The position numbers and the translations under genes are program-made. 64,000 nucleotides of DNA from Burkholderiales bacterium (lineage in GTDB: Bacteria > Pseudomonadota > Gammaproteobacteria > Burkholderiales > Casimicrobiaceae): contig JAEUPL010000011.1 of the NCBI GenBank assembly GCA_016790165.1, forward strand, positions 62,001 through 126,000, read 5' to 3'. The notes below the pieces were generated by a model, which saw only the letters and a list, made by a program, of their open reading frames with translations, was not told where the DNA came from and searched no databases. Shown here piece by piece: positions 54,332-62,938 of the stretch. Each line of letters opens with the position of its first letter. Within the stretch, counting starts at the first letter, position 1.

Positions 54332-55201
54332 CTACGCGCCTTCGCCACGCAGCGTCGCGTAGAGCGGCGCAAAGTCCGGCGCTGTGTCGCGTCGCAGCTG
54401 CTCGAATGAGTCGAGCACAAAGTACGTGCTTTGTACGTCGTCGATCAGGAACGGCGTTCGCATGATGGACATCACCTCGAACGGCAAACGGCGCGGCGTC
54501 GGGCTATCGAGCGCGTAGAGCAACTCCTTCGGCGATGACAGGATGCCTGCGCCATAGGCACGCAATCCGCCGCCCCCGTTGTCGTGGATCAGTCCGAATT
54601 CGATGGTGTACCAGTACAGCCGCGCCAGCCAGTCCAGTCCGCCGAGTCGCTTCGCCTTGAGCGCGCCGTGGCCGTAGGCCTCGAGGTGATCGGCGTAGAC
54701 CGGGGTGAACAGCATCGGCACGTGGCCGAAGAAATCGTGGAATAGATCGGGCTCGACGATGTAGTCGAACTCATGCTCCTCGCGCAGCCACACCGTCACC
54801 GGAAAGCGGCGATTGGCGAGGTGCGTAAAAAACGCGTCGTCGGGCAGCAATCCGGGCACGCCCACCAGCGTCCAGCGCGTGGCGGCGAACAGCTCGCGGT
54901 TCACGGCGTCGAACGACGGGATGCCGCGGCTGACGTCGAGCTGCGCCAGTGCGCTGCTGAATTCCCGGCACGCGCGGCCGGGCAGCAGCGCAAGTTGCCG
55001 CGTGACGAGCCGCCGCCAGCGCGCCTGCTGCGCCTCGTCGTAGTCGGACATGCGCTGCGGCACGGTGAAATCGGCGGCCATGTCGGCGTAATTGCCGCGC
55101 AGCCCGGCGTGCGGATTGTGCGTCTTGCTGCTGATGTCGAACGCTGCCGTTGGGGCGGCAGGTGCTGCGTCGGCAGCGCGTGCTGTGGCGGATTGATTCA
55201 T
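54332..55201 (-). CDS. phhA: Phenylalanine-4-hydroxylase (pterin- and iron-dependent)
   Basis: The protein is 289 aa from ATG 55201 (GTG 55207 possible). The iron site is in DLFHDFFGHVPMLFTPVYAD (HxxxxH) with the distal glutamate in YWYTIEFGL. ISSKTHNPHAGLRG and VGVPGLLPDDAFFTHLANRR are conserved in bacterial enzymes. It converts phenylalanine to tyrosine with tetrahydrobiopterin and O2. The partner phhB (pterin carbinolamine dehydratase) is not in the window. Confidence 0.96.
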   Translation of the reverse strand: MNQSATARAADAAPAAPTAAFDISSKTHNPHAGLRGNYADMAADFTVPQRMSDYDEAQQARWRRLVTRQLALLPGRACREFSSALAQLDVSRGIPSFDAVNRELFAATRWTLVGVPGLLPDDAFFTHLANRRFPVTVWLREEHEFDYIVEPDLFHDFFGHVPMLFTPVYADHLEAYGHGALKAKRLGGLDWLARLYWYTIEFGLIHDNGGGGLRAYGAGILSSPKELLYALDSPTPRRLPFEVMSIMRTPFLIDDVQSTYFVLDSFEQLRRDTAPDFAPLYATLRGEGA

Positions 55202-55261
55202 CCGCACATTCTGTGGATTTGTACCGCTACAAAGTTGCGATGTTTCCCGCTATTGAGCAAT

Positions 55262-55429
55262 TAGGGAAACGCTGAACAAGTCTCACGCGCACGTCGCATC
55301 ATCGGGCTTGGGCGATCCGGGAGCCAAAAATTTCTCGCCTTAGCCCCGCTATGGCTCCAAATTTTCGCCCCCCCGCTCATCCCAATCCGACGCGCGACGT
55401 ATCGCGCAGACTTGTTCAGCGTTTCCTTT
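55262..55429. repeat. GGGAAACGCTGAACAAGTCT element, both ends (MITE-like, 168 bp)
   Basis: The terminal inverted repeats AGGGAAACGCTGAACAAGTCT-type (55263-55283) and 55408-55428 differ at one base. The left 56 bp recur at 47035-47090 and the right 55 bp at 51616-51672. The core has a further inverted pair GGAGCC / GGCTCC and no coding frame. It is preceded by TA on the left, but no clear target duplication is seen on the right. Confidence 0.85.
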
Positions 55430-55445
55430 GTCAGGCCAATAACGG

Positions 55446-55474
55446 AAAAACTAGGGCGTGTTGACACGCCCTAG
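55446..55474 (-). terminator. Rho-independent terminator of the SH3 protein gene
   Basis: The 11-bp stem CTAGGGCGTGT / ACACGCCCTAG (55451-55474) is followed on the minus strand by TTTTT. The stop codon TAG of the SH3 gene forms the base of the stem. Confidence 0.85.
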
Positions 55475-56121
55475 CGAAGCGACCCGTTCGGCATGTTGCC
55501 CTGCGGCCGATCGTGTCGTTGCGGCGGGTGCGGGACGTGCAGCGGAGCCTGCCGCGGCGGGGCGACGAAGGCCGGCGGCTGCGAACGGTAATGCGGATGC
55601 TGCGGCTGCGCGGCAGGGGGCAGGTAGTGCGGCTGGCGCGGCGCGGGCACGAATTGCTGTTGCGGCGCCGGTGCTACGTAGCGCGGCGCGGGCGTGCCGG
55701 GGTGCCAGCTATTCCAGTAGTCGCGACGGCTATAGAAGGGGCGGTCGCGGTAGTAAGTGTCCCAATAGGTGCCCGCGGTGTAGCCGATGATCGGCAGCCC
55801 CAGACGCGGCCCGTAGCCAAAAATCGCGACGTTGCGGCCCTGATGGAGGTAGTTTAGATGCCGTGCGTTCGCCCAACCGCGGAGCGGCCCGGAGCTGACA
55901 TCGCACCAGTGGTAGCCGCGCACGCAGCCGTGCACATACACACCCGTACCGGGCGAGAGCCACGCGACTTGCGGGTAGCCGCGATCCGGGCCGGCGCGCA
56001 AATTTGTGCGCGCATTGACGAAGGCTTGCTGCGCTGCAGCGACGGAGACCAGCAACAGCGCAGCGCTCGCAGCCAGCAAGCGCGCCAGGTGGGGTCGTTG
56101 GGCGGGAACGGGCGAGGTCAT
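55471..56121 (-). CDS. Secreted SH3b-domain protein with Pro/Gln/His-rich tail
   Basis: The protein is 216 aa. The signal peptide (LARLLAASAALLLVSVAAA) is cleaved near AQQ. The bacterial SH3 domain (QAFVNARTNLRAGPDRGYPQ, VYVHGCVRGYHWCDVSSGPL, GWANARHLNY) spans residues ~38-95. A glycine/tyrosine segment (YTAGTYWDTYYRDRPFYSRR) and a disordered Pro/Gln/His tail follow. It probably binds peptidoglycan or the envelope. ATG 56121 has GGAGA upstream. Confidence 0.88.
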   Translation of the reverse strand: MTSPVPAQRPHLARLLAASAALLLVSVAAAQQAFVNARTNLRAGPDRGYPQVAWLSPGTGVYVHGCVRGYHWCDVSSGPLRGWANARHLNYLHQGRNVAIFGYGPRLGLPIIGYTAGTYWDTYYRDRPFYSRRDYWNSWHPGTPAPRYVAPAPQQQFVPAPRQPHYLPPAAQPQHPHYRSQPPAFVAPPRQAPLHVPHPPQRHDRPQGNMPNGSLR

Positions 56122-56359
56122 GACGGTCTCTCCTTGGTCATCGGCTTGATGAATGGACGGGAATGCTGCCGCAACCGCGCCATTCCGAACAGGATGAGTC
56201 TTGCTAACGCGCGGTACCGCGGCCCACGTTGACACGTCGGCCGCAGCCGCTTTCGCGCGGCAGCAAAGACGCGTCAGCGCGTCGCTTCGGTGGGCGCACC
56301 CGCGCAGCGGGCCGAAAGCTGATCGAGCGCGCTTGAAGCGTTCCCCGCGCGAGCCGCGT

Positions 56360-57460
56360 TCACAGCGAATTCTCAAGCCGCCAGAGCTGATAGCGCAGCG
56401 CCAGTTTGCAGCCGATGACGATGCAGACTACGGTAATTAGCGACCCCAGCGCCAGCGTGCTCATGCCCGAGAGACCTTGCCCAATCGTGCAACCCAGCGC
56501 GAGCACGCCACCAAAACCCATCAGCGCCGCGCCGATCAGGTGATTGGCAAGGTCTTCCACGCTCGCGAAGCCCTCCCAGCGGAAGGTGCGTGTGGCGAGT
56601 GCCATACCACAGGCACCGACGATGACGCCCAGAATGCTGGCGACGCCGAAGGTCAGGAATTTGCTCTTGTCGCTCCAGAACGCCAGCAGTTCGAGCAGAT
56701 ACGCAGGCGGCGCGGTAAAGGTCAGCGATTCCGGGCGCCCGGAGTTGGTGGCGACCCAGGCCGCCTCCAGCGATTCCGGGTGCTCGGCGATGAAACCCAC
56801 CCGACCCGACGCATACCAGCCGGCGATGACGACCGCGCCGATCACCAGGCCGCCGACCCAATTCCACGGATCGCGACGGAACTCCCGGCCCAGAAAGGCG
56901 AAGGCGAGCAACGCAGCGCCGATCACCAGCGCAACGGCCGTGGCGCCCATTCCACTGAGCCCCAGCAACGACGGAAGATCTTGCGGCGTCGGCAGGGTAA
57001 CGGACACAGCGTCGAGCGCAGCAACACGGAACACCGCCAGCACGCCGCGCAACGTAAACCACGCGAACACGCCCATCATCAGCAGCGTCACCAGCGCCCG
57101 CAGGCTGCCGGTGCCCACGCGAATCAGCGTCTTGCTGCCGCAGCCCGAGGCGAGCGTCATGCCAAAACCAAACAACAAGCCGCCGACGATGTGCGACAGC
57201 CAGATCAGCTTCGGCGCCACATAGAACGACTTCGCCATGTCCACGGTGCCGCTCGCCTTGAGCCAGGCCACGCCAATGATCGCCACGCCCACCGAGCAAA
57301 GCGCCATGCGCGCGCGCGTCCAGTCGCCAAAGTTCGTGATGTCGGAGATCGCTCCCATCGTGCAGTAATTGCTGCGCTGCGCGACGGCACCGAACAGTAG
57401 CGAAATGACAAAAGCCCACCAGGCGGCGGCGTGTTGCAGGGAGACGACTTCGGCAGGCAT
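56360..57460 (-). CDS. YeeE/YedE-family membrane protein (TsuA-like sulfur transporter)
   Basis: The protein is 366 aa with about 9-10 membrane segments. The family's conserved cysteines are present: RSNYCTMGAISD, LASGCGSKTLIRVGTGSL and LALGCTIGQGLSGMSTLALG. In the TsuA subgroup these cysteines carry thiosulfate through the inner membrane. No TusA-like or sulfur-metabolism gene is adjacent, so the cargo is inferred from family only. ATG 57460. Confidence 0.92.
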   Translation of the reverse strand: MPAEVVSLQHAAAWWAFVISLLFGAVAQRSNYCTMGAISDITNFGDWTRARMALCSVGVAIIGVAWLKASGTVDMAKSFYVAPKLIWLSHIVGGLLFGFGMTLASGCGSKTLIRVGTGSLRALVTLLMMGVFAWFTLRGVLAVFRVAALDAVSVTLPTPQDLPSLLGLSGMGATAVALVIGAALLAFAFLGREFRRDPWNWVGGLVIGAVVIAGWYASGRVGFIAEHPESLEAAWVATNSGRPESLTFTAPPAYLLELLAFWSDKSKFLTFGVASILGVIVGACGMALATRTFRWEGFASVEDLANHLIGAALMGFGGVLALGCTIGQGLSGMSTLALGSLITVVCIVIGCKLALRYQLWRLENSL

Positions 57461-57518
57461 GGCAACGTTTCGGCTATCGAACGGGGCAATTATCGCTGGA
57501 CGTGCGAGCGTGAATATG

Positions 57519-57557
57519 GCTTTTTGAGCCTAACGACCAGCCGGTGGTGCTGGCAGC
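57519..57557. repeat. Intergenic hairpin repeat, AACAGCTTTTTAGC family (copy 5)
   Basis: GCTTTTTGAGCCTAACGACC then AGCCGGTGGTGCTGGCAGC. The CTAACGACC...GGCAGC part matches 2652-2688. Confidence 0.5.
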
Positions 57558-57701
57558 TCCATTTCCTCAGGAGTCGACATACTGAAAAATCGACGCGCAA
57601 CCGCCACGCTACGGTCGCCAGCTCGGAAAAGGTGTAACCGCGTGACCGGGCGCGCGCGGTGTGCGACTGGCAGCATCTCGTCAAAATAGTGTTAACACGC
57701 C

Positions 57702-58787
57702 CTAATTGAGCGCCGCCAACAACGTCGCCACCGGCTTGGGCAGCGCGGCGCGGGGTGCGTCTGCCAGCGCCAGCCAGAGCGCGCCCGGCGGCGAGCGGTG
57801 GCGGTCGCAGCGCGTGGTTTGCATGGCGACGATGTTCAGCGTGAGGCGAAAGTGGGTGAAGCAGTGATGGATCGGCGCGAGCGTTGGCCCCGCCGTCACG
57901 CGCGTCGCCCCAAAATGCGCGCAGATGTTGATCGCGGTGTCGTCAGTCGCCAGTTCTGGCAAGCACCAGAGACCACCCCAGATGCCCGGCGCCGGGCGTT
58001 TCACCAGTAGCACGTCGTCGCCGTGACGCAGCAACAGGTAGCGCTGTTCGCGCTCCGGCAGCACTTTTCGCGGGCGTGGCGTGGGAAGCTGGTCGGTCAG
58101 GCCCTCGGCGAGCGCGCGACAGTCGGTGCGCACCGGGCAGGTGTCACAGCGTGGCGCGCGCTTGACGCAGACTGCGGAGCCCAAATCCATGAGGCCCTGG
58201 GTATAGGCCACCATGTCGCCGCGGCGTTCGGGCAGTCGTGCCGTGGCTGTCGCCCACAGCCTGCGCTCAACTGTGGCAAGGCCGGGAAATCCTGCAATCG
58301 CCGCGTGCCGCGCGAGGACGCGTTTGACATTGCCATCGAGGATCGGCGCGATGACGTCATGGGCAAACGCGGCAATTGCCGCCGCCGTGCTGCGGCCAAC
58401 GCCCGGCAGCGCGTTGAGTTGCTCGACATCGGCCGGAAAGTGCCCGCCATGCCGCGCAACCACCTGCTGCGCAGCGCGATGCAGGTTGCGCGCGCGACTG
58501 TAGTAGCCGAGCCCTGCCCAATGGGCGAGCACGTCGTCCTCGCTCGCAGCAGCCAACGCGCGCACGTCTGGAAAACGCGTCAGAAAACGCTCGTAGTAAG
58601 GCAGCACGGTGGTCACCTGCGTCTGTTGCAGCATGATTTCCGAGAGCCAGATGCGATACGCATCGCGCGTGTTTTGCCACGGCAGTTCGTTGCGGCCATG
58701 GGCGCGTTGCCAGGCGACGATACGCTGCGCGAACGAGCGGGTGCGCTCTCGACCCGCTGGTCGAGCGGGCGAATCACCTGCGGTCAC
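57702..58787 (-). CDS. mutY: A/G-specific adenine DNA glycosylase MutY
   Basis: The protein is 361 aa. It has the catalytic glutamate region WLSEIMLQQTQVTTVLPYYE, the helix-hairpin-helix LPGVGRSTAAAIAAF, the catalytic Asp in ILDGNVKRVLARH, and a [4Fe-4S] cluster C-x6-C-x2-C-x5-C (CVKRAPRCDTCPVRTDC). A Nudix-like C-terminal domain recognises 8-oxoG. The start GTG 58787 is the only reasonable choice and lies 11 bp from a MITE-like element that may have replaced the leader. The TAG stop runs straight into GGCGTGTTAACAC. Confidence 0.96.
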   Translation of the reverse strand: MTAGDSPARPAGRERTRSFAQRIVAWQRAHGRNELPWQNTRDAYRIWLSEIMLQQTQVTTVLPYYERFLTRFPDVRALAAASEDDVLAHWAGLGYYSRARNLHRAAQQVVARHGGHFPADVEQLNALPGVGRSTAAAIAAFAHDVIAPILDGNVKRVLARHAAIAGFPGLATVERRLWATATARLPERRGDMVAYTQGLMDLGSAVCVKRAPRCDTCPVRTDCRALAEGLTDQLPTPRPRKVLPEREQRYLLLRHGDDVLLVKRPAPGIWGGLWCLPELATDDTAINICAHFGATRVTAGPTLAPIHHCFTHFRLTLNIVAMQTTRCDRHRSPPGALWLALADAPRAALPKPVATLLAALN

Positions 58788-58797
58788 AACCCGCGAC

Positions 58798-59053
58798 TCG
58801 CTAGCCCGGACATTTCATGGGGGGCGGGATGCAGCGGCGAGTGAAATTGGGATGCAGATTGCGACGGCCGCCCGCAGCGCCGATAGCGGGGCTATCGGCC
58901 AAGGGAGTCGTCGCAAGATGCGCCCAATTGCACCGCGGATGCGCCCGCAGCAGGAAAACCCGATTTGGTTCGACACAACAACTTGTGAAATCCAATCCAC
59001 GCGGGCGCGCAGCCCTGTTTTCCTGCGACCTCATGAAATATCCGGGCTAGCGA
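58798..59053. mobile_element. MITE-like element with 23-bp terminal inverted repeats
   Basis: The termini TCGCTAGCCCGGACATTTCA (58798-58820) and the reverse complement of 59031-59053 match at 21 of 23 positions. The 256-bp element has an inner hairpin CGATAGC-GGG-GCTATCG and a second inverted pair GCAGCAGGAAAAC / GTTTTCCTGC. No transposase frame fits. It spans from just upstream of the mutY start to the last codons of cpoB, whose TAG stop is within CTAG of the right terminus. A TA duplication (TA|GCCCGGA...TCCGGGC|TA) is possible. Confidence 0.82.
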
Positions 59054-59925
59054 ATTCCGAGGCGTTGACGGGCCTTGACCGCGGCCTCCGAGGACGGATA
59101 CTTCGCGATCACTTCCTGCAAACTCGCTCGCGCTGCCTGGAGTTCGCCAAGATCAGACTGCGCGGTGGCGATGTTGAGCAAAGCGTCGGGCGCCTTTGCG
59201 CTTTCCGGATGTTGCTGCAAAAGCTGACGCTGCGTCGTGATGGCGCCGCGATAGTCGCGCAGGGCGTACTGCGAGTTGCCGATCCAGTACTGGGCGGACG
59301 GCAGCAGTGTGCTGCGCGGGAAATTACGGGTGAAGGCCTGAAAGCTGGCAACCGCGTCGGCGTAGCGGGCCGCGCGGAATTGCTCAAGCCCAAGGTCATA
59401 GGCGCGTTGTTCCGCGATTGGATCGGCGGCCTGCGGGGGCGCTGCAACCGGCGCGGGCGCCGCGGCGCGCGAGGGGTCGGCTACGGCTGCGGGTGGCGTG
59501 ACTGCGCCCGTCGGCGCGGTGGCCGCAGGCGCTACCGGCGCCGCTGAGGGCGGTGGCAGCGCGGCGAGTGTCGATTCAACTTTGCGCAGGCGGCCATCCA
59601 GGTCGACGTACAAATCGCGCTGCCGCTTCTGCGTGTTTTCGAGTTCGTTTTGCAGCAGTTCGATCTGCCCACGCAGGCGGGCGAATTCGGCCTTGAGGGT
59701 TTCGACCTGATTGAAGAGATCGATGATGCTGCGATTGCGGGCTTGGGCTTCCAGTTCGCCAATGCGCTGGTCGAGTGCGCGCTGGGTTTCGGCCATCTGG
59801 CCGCGAAGCTGAAGAATTTGCTTGCGGGCTTCTTCGTCATCAAACAGTCCAGCGTGCGTCGGCGCGCTGGCGAACGCGAGCGTGCCGAGGAACGTCACGG
59901 CGAGCGCGCGCAAGCGCGAAGGCAT
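59047..59925 (-). CDS. cpoB: Cell division coordinator CpoB (YbgF)
   Basis: The protein is 292 aa. The signal peptide MPSRLRALAVTFLGTLAFAS is cleaved near THA. A coiled coil (RKQILQLRGQMAETQRALDQ through residue ~105), an Ala/Pro linker and C-terminal TPR repeats (YDLGLEQFRAARYADAVASF, APDALLNIATAQSDLGELQA) follow. It links the Tol-Pal machine with PBP1B during constriction. ATG 59925 gives a clean signal peptide; ATG 59988 is possible. It lies 73 bp after pal. Confidence 0.95.
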   Translation of the reverse strand: MPSRLRALAVTFLGTLAFASAPTHAGLFDDEEARKQILQLRGQMAETQRALDQRIGELEAQARNRSIIDLFNQVETLKAEFARLRGQIELLQNELENTQKRQRDLYVDLDGRLRKVESTLAALPPPSAAPVAPAATAPTGAVTPPAAVADPSRAAAPAPVAAPPQAADPIAEQRAYDLGLEQFRAARYADAVASFQAFTRNFPRSTLLPSAQYWIGNSQYALRDYRGAITTQRQLLQQHPESAKAPDALLNIATAQSDLGELQAARASLQEVIAKYPSSEAAVKARQRLGIR

Positions 59926-59998
59926 CGTCCGCGCTGGTCGGTAAGAACAGGGCGTGCAATCGCGCGGAGTCCGCAGCAGCTTCGGCATCGTGGCGCTC

Positions 59999-60598
59999 CT
60001 ACTCCCCTGCGTAGCGCAGGTCGCAGCGGCGGTTTTCCGACCACGCGGGCTCACTCGCCGCCGGGTTGCGCGGCTTCTCTTCGCCGAAACTGACCGTCTC
60101 GACTTGCGCCTCGCTCACGCCCAGCAGCGCCAACACCCGCTTGACGCTCTCGGCGCGCTTCTGCCCGAGCGCGAGGTTGTATTCGCGGCTACCACGATCA
60201 TCGGTGTTGCCCTCCACCGTGAGTCGCGCGCTGCGGTTTCGCTTCAGATACGCCGCATGTGCTTCCAGCAGCGGCTTGTACTCATCCTTCACCACGAAGC
60301 TGTCGAAGTCGTAAAAAATTTCGCGACGCGAGAGCGGGCTGCGCGGATCGCGAAGCGCCGGATCGGTCGCGCCGGCGCCGGCCGCCGCGCTACCGGCGTT
60401 GTTGCCCTGGATGGCGGTACCCGCAGTCGTTGCGCCCGTGCTGACACCCGAGGTGGAGGCGCCGGGGTTGCCGCCCGTCGCGGCGCCCGTGGCCGCTGTG
60501 CGATCTTCCACCGGCGAGGTGTTCTCGGGTGTCGATGAACAGCCAGCCAGCACCAGCGCGGCCGTGACGGTCGCCGCGAGTTTCCAAAGAAGTTTCAT
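59999..60598 (-). CDS. pal: Peptidoglycan-associated lipoprotein Pal
   Basis: The protein is 199 aa. The lipobox is LVLAGC (Cys24-25 region) with SS following, which favours outer-membrane sorting. A long Ala/Gly/Thr-rich linker leads to the OmpA-like domain (IFYDFDSFVVKDEYKPLLEA, LTVEGNTDDRGSREYNLALG, ENRRCDLRYAGE). It binds peptidoglycan and TolB. ATG 60598 has AAGGGA upstream. Confidence 0.97.
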   Translation of the reverse strand: MKLLWKLAATVTAALVLAGCSSTPENTSPVEDRTAATGAATGGNPGASTSGVSTGATTAGTAIQGNNAGSAAAGAGATDPALRDPRSPLSRREIFYDFDSFVVKDEYKPLLEAHAAYLKRNRSARLTVEGNTDDRGSREYNLALGQKRAESVKRVLALLGVSEAQVETVSFGEEKPRNPAASEPAWSENRRCDLRYAGE

Positions 60599-60674
60599 TT
60601 CGATCCCTTTCATGGTGTGCTGCCGATGGCGTGGCAGGCCGCAGACGACATTGTCATACAAATCGATGCGCCGG

Positions 60675-61976
60675 TCAGCGCGGGTACGGGCCCCAGGCGG
60701 GTTCGCGAATGTCCGCGTTGCTGGCACCCAGCCGCTGCTTGACGCGACCATCCGCCGACACCGTGGCCAGTACGCCACGGCCGTTGTAGATGGACGCATA
60801 CGCGACGAGCTTGCCGTTGGGGGCGAACGACGGCGATTCGTCCACCGGGCCCTGGGTCAGCACTTGCACCTGCCGGGAGGCGAAATCCTGCACGGCGAGC
60901 ATTTCACGGCTGCCTTCGCGGCGGACGAACACCATGCTCTTGCCATCCGCGGCGACGCGTGGATTGGCGTTATAGCTACCTTCGAACGAGACGCGCTCGG
61001 CGCCGCCGCCGTCGGGCGACACGCGATAGATCTGCGGCGAACCGCCTCGATCGCTCATGAAATAGATGCGCCCGTCGGTCGCCCAGTTCGGCGCGGTATC
61101 GATCGCGCCACTCTGCGTCAAGCGACGCAGTCCGGCGCCCAGCGCACCGGGCACCGCGCCGGCGATAAAGAGCTGCGTGCCACCGGCATGGGATGAGGCA
61201 AACACAATGCGTGAACCGTCCGGCGACCAAGCCGGTGCCGACTGATTGCCCGATGCTCGAACGAGCAGCGCCCGCTCCCCGGTCGTCACGCTCTGGACAT
61301 AAACGCTCGGTTTGCGCCCCTCGAACGAGACGTAGGCGATGCGCGAGCCGTCCGGCGACCACGCTGGCGAGATGATGGGTTCCGTGGAATTGAAAATCGC
61401 AATTGCGTTTTGACCATCACTGTCGGCCACGATTAACTGAAAGCGGCCGGGCGACTTGGCGACGTAGGCCAAACGCGTGCTGAATACGCCTTTTTCGCCG
61501 ATCAACTGCTCGTAGACAAGATCGGCAATGCGGTGCGCCGTGGCGCGCAGATCGCGCGCGTTGACGGTGAAGACGAAGCCGGTCAGTTGCGTTGCCCTGG
61601 CCACATCCACCAGGCGAAAGCTTACCTGGAACTGGCCGTTGGTTGCGGGTTGCACCGAGCCGAAGACGGCTGCGTCGGCGCCGCGTGCCTTGAGATCGGC
61701 GAACGGGACCGCGCTGAGCTCGCCACTACGCGGCAGCCCGTTGCCATTGACCGTCTTGAGCAGCCCGCTGCGCGCGAGGTCAGCCTCAATCACCTGCGAG
61801 ACCGGCAGCGCGTTGCTGTCCGGCCCGGCGAACGAGGCGACGGCAACGGGAATCTGTTGCGCACCAACACCAACGATGTCGATGGTGAGTTGCGCCTGGG
61901 CAGACGGTAACCATGCGAGTACCGCACTGGTGCAGGCAAACCGCTTCAACCAGGACCAACGGAGCGACACAGTCAT
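60675..61976 (-). CDS. tolB: Tol-Pal system periplasmic protein TolB
   Basis: The protein is 433 aa. The signal peptide is cleaved near AQA (residue 28). The N-terminal domain (IPVAVASFAGPDSNALPVSQ) is followed by a six-bladed beta-propeller with WSPDGSRIAYVSFE, WSPDGSRIVFASSH and ATDGRIYFMSDRGG repeats. The N-terminal strand binds TolA and the propeller binds Pal. ATG 61976 overlaps the rlpA stop (ATGA). tolQ, tolR and tolA are not upstream, unlike the common order; rodA-rlpA occupy that place. Confidence 0.97.
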   Translation of the reverse strand: MTVSLRWSWLKRFACTSAVLAWLPSAQAQLTIDIVGVGAQQIPVAVASFAGPDSNALPVSQVIEADLARSGLLKTVNGNGLPRSGELSAVPFADLKARGADAAVFGSVQPATNGQFQVSFRLVDVARATQLTGFVFTVNARDLRATAHRIADLVYEQLIGEKGVFSTRLAYVAKSPGRFQLIVADSDGQNAIAIFNSTEPIISPAWSPDGSRIAYVSFEGRKPSVYVQSVTTGERALLVRASGNQSAPAWSPDGSRIVFASSHAGGTQLFIAGAVPGALGAGLRRLTQSGAIDTAPNWATDGRIYFMSDRGGSPQIYRVSPDGGGAERVSFEGSYNANPRVAADGKSMVFVRREGSREMLAVQDFASRQVQVLTQGPVDESPSFAPNGKLVAYASIYNGRGVLATVSADGRVKQRLGASNADIREPAWGPYPR

Positions 61977-62938
61977 CGGGGAGTTCCTGAAACCGTAGAA
62001 ATGATGGGCGGCATCACGCCGAGCAACGCCTGCGCACGGTCGCGCACTTCCAGCGCCGCCTCGCGCGTACTGAACGGCCCGAGCCGGACGCGGAACAAGC
62101 CGTCAATTTGCTGGACATGCGGCGCCGCGGCAAGTTCCGCGCTCATGCGCTGCTGAAACACTTGTGCGTTGGCATAGTTGCCGAAGGCGCCCAGTTGTAC
62201 ATAGTGCGCCGCAGTCACCGCGCCGGAGGAGAGCGGCGCGGCGCTGGCCGTGGCCGGCACCACCGCTGGCTGTGTCGCCGAGAGCGTTGCTGACGATGTG
62301 GGTGCCGTTGCGAGAACCGGGGCGGGAGGACTGGATTGTGCGCTGTCGTAGGGCGGTAACAGTAGTTCGAATTCAACTTCACCACTGCCGCCCTGCGCAA
62401 TGCCCAGCCGATGCGCTGCGGCGTAGGACAGATCAACGATTCGCCCCGCGTGAAACGGTCCACGATCATTGATGCGCACGATCACGCTGCGGCCAGTCCG
62501 CGCGTAGCTTACCCGCGCGTAACTGGGTAGCGGCGCGGTTGGATGTGCGGCGGTCATCGCAAACATGTCGTAGATCTCGCCAATGGCTGTCTTCTGTCCA
62601 TGAAACTTGCGACCGTACCACGACGCAGCCCCTCGCTGTCGCAACGGCGCGAGCGAGGTCATCGGCACGTAGTCCACGCCGAATACCGTGTAAGGCCGGT
62701 TGGCGAAGCGATGCAGCAGCTCCACACGGGGTTGCGCGTCGGGAAGATGATCGAGATGGCCCGGCGTGGCGGCAGCCGGGCCATCGTCCTTGTAATACGC
62801 GCCCGGTCGCGAGGCGCGGGTGTCCGCTGTCGCCGGCTTCTGTGCCGACGCTGGCGGACGAGTGCTGCAGGCCACCAACGAGCAGAGCATGGCCAGCACA
62901 GCAAGCGTTGCAAATCGCGGCACGCATCGCCCGGTCAC
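61973..62938 (-). CDS. rlpA: Septal-ring lytic transglycosylase-type lipoprotein RlpA
   Basis: The protein is 321 aa. The lipobox is CSLVACS near residue 24. The double-psi beta-barrel has GAASWYGRKFHGQKTAIGEI and VIVRINDRGPFHAGRIVDLS; the C-terminal SPOR domain (AHYVQLGAFGNYANAQVFQQ, FRVRLGPFSTREAALEVRDR) binds denuded septal glycan. It overlaps rodA upstream and tolB downstream, each by 4 bp. Confidence 0.96.
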   Translation of the reverse strand: MTGRCVPRFATLAVLAMLCSLVACSTRPPASAQKPATADTRASRPGAYYKDDGPAAATPGHLDHLPDAQPRVELLHRFANRPYTVFGVDYVPMTSLAPLRQRGAASWYGRKFHGQKTAIGEIYDMFAMTAAHPTAPLPSYARVSYARTGRSVIVRINDRGPFHAGRIVDLSYAAAHRLGIAQGGSGEVEFELLLPPYDSAQSSPPAPVLATAPTSSATLSATQPAVVPATASAAPLSSGAVTAAHYVQLGAFGNYANAQVFQQRMSAELAAAPHVQQIDGLFRVRLGPFSTREAALEVRDRAQALLGVMPPIISTVSGTPR

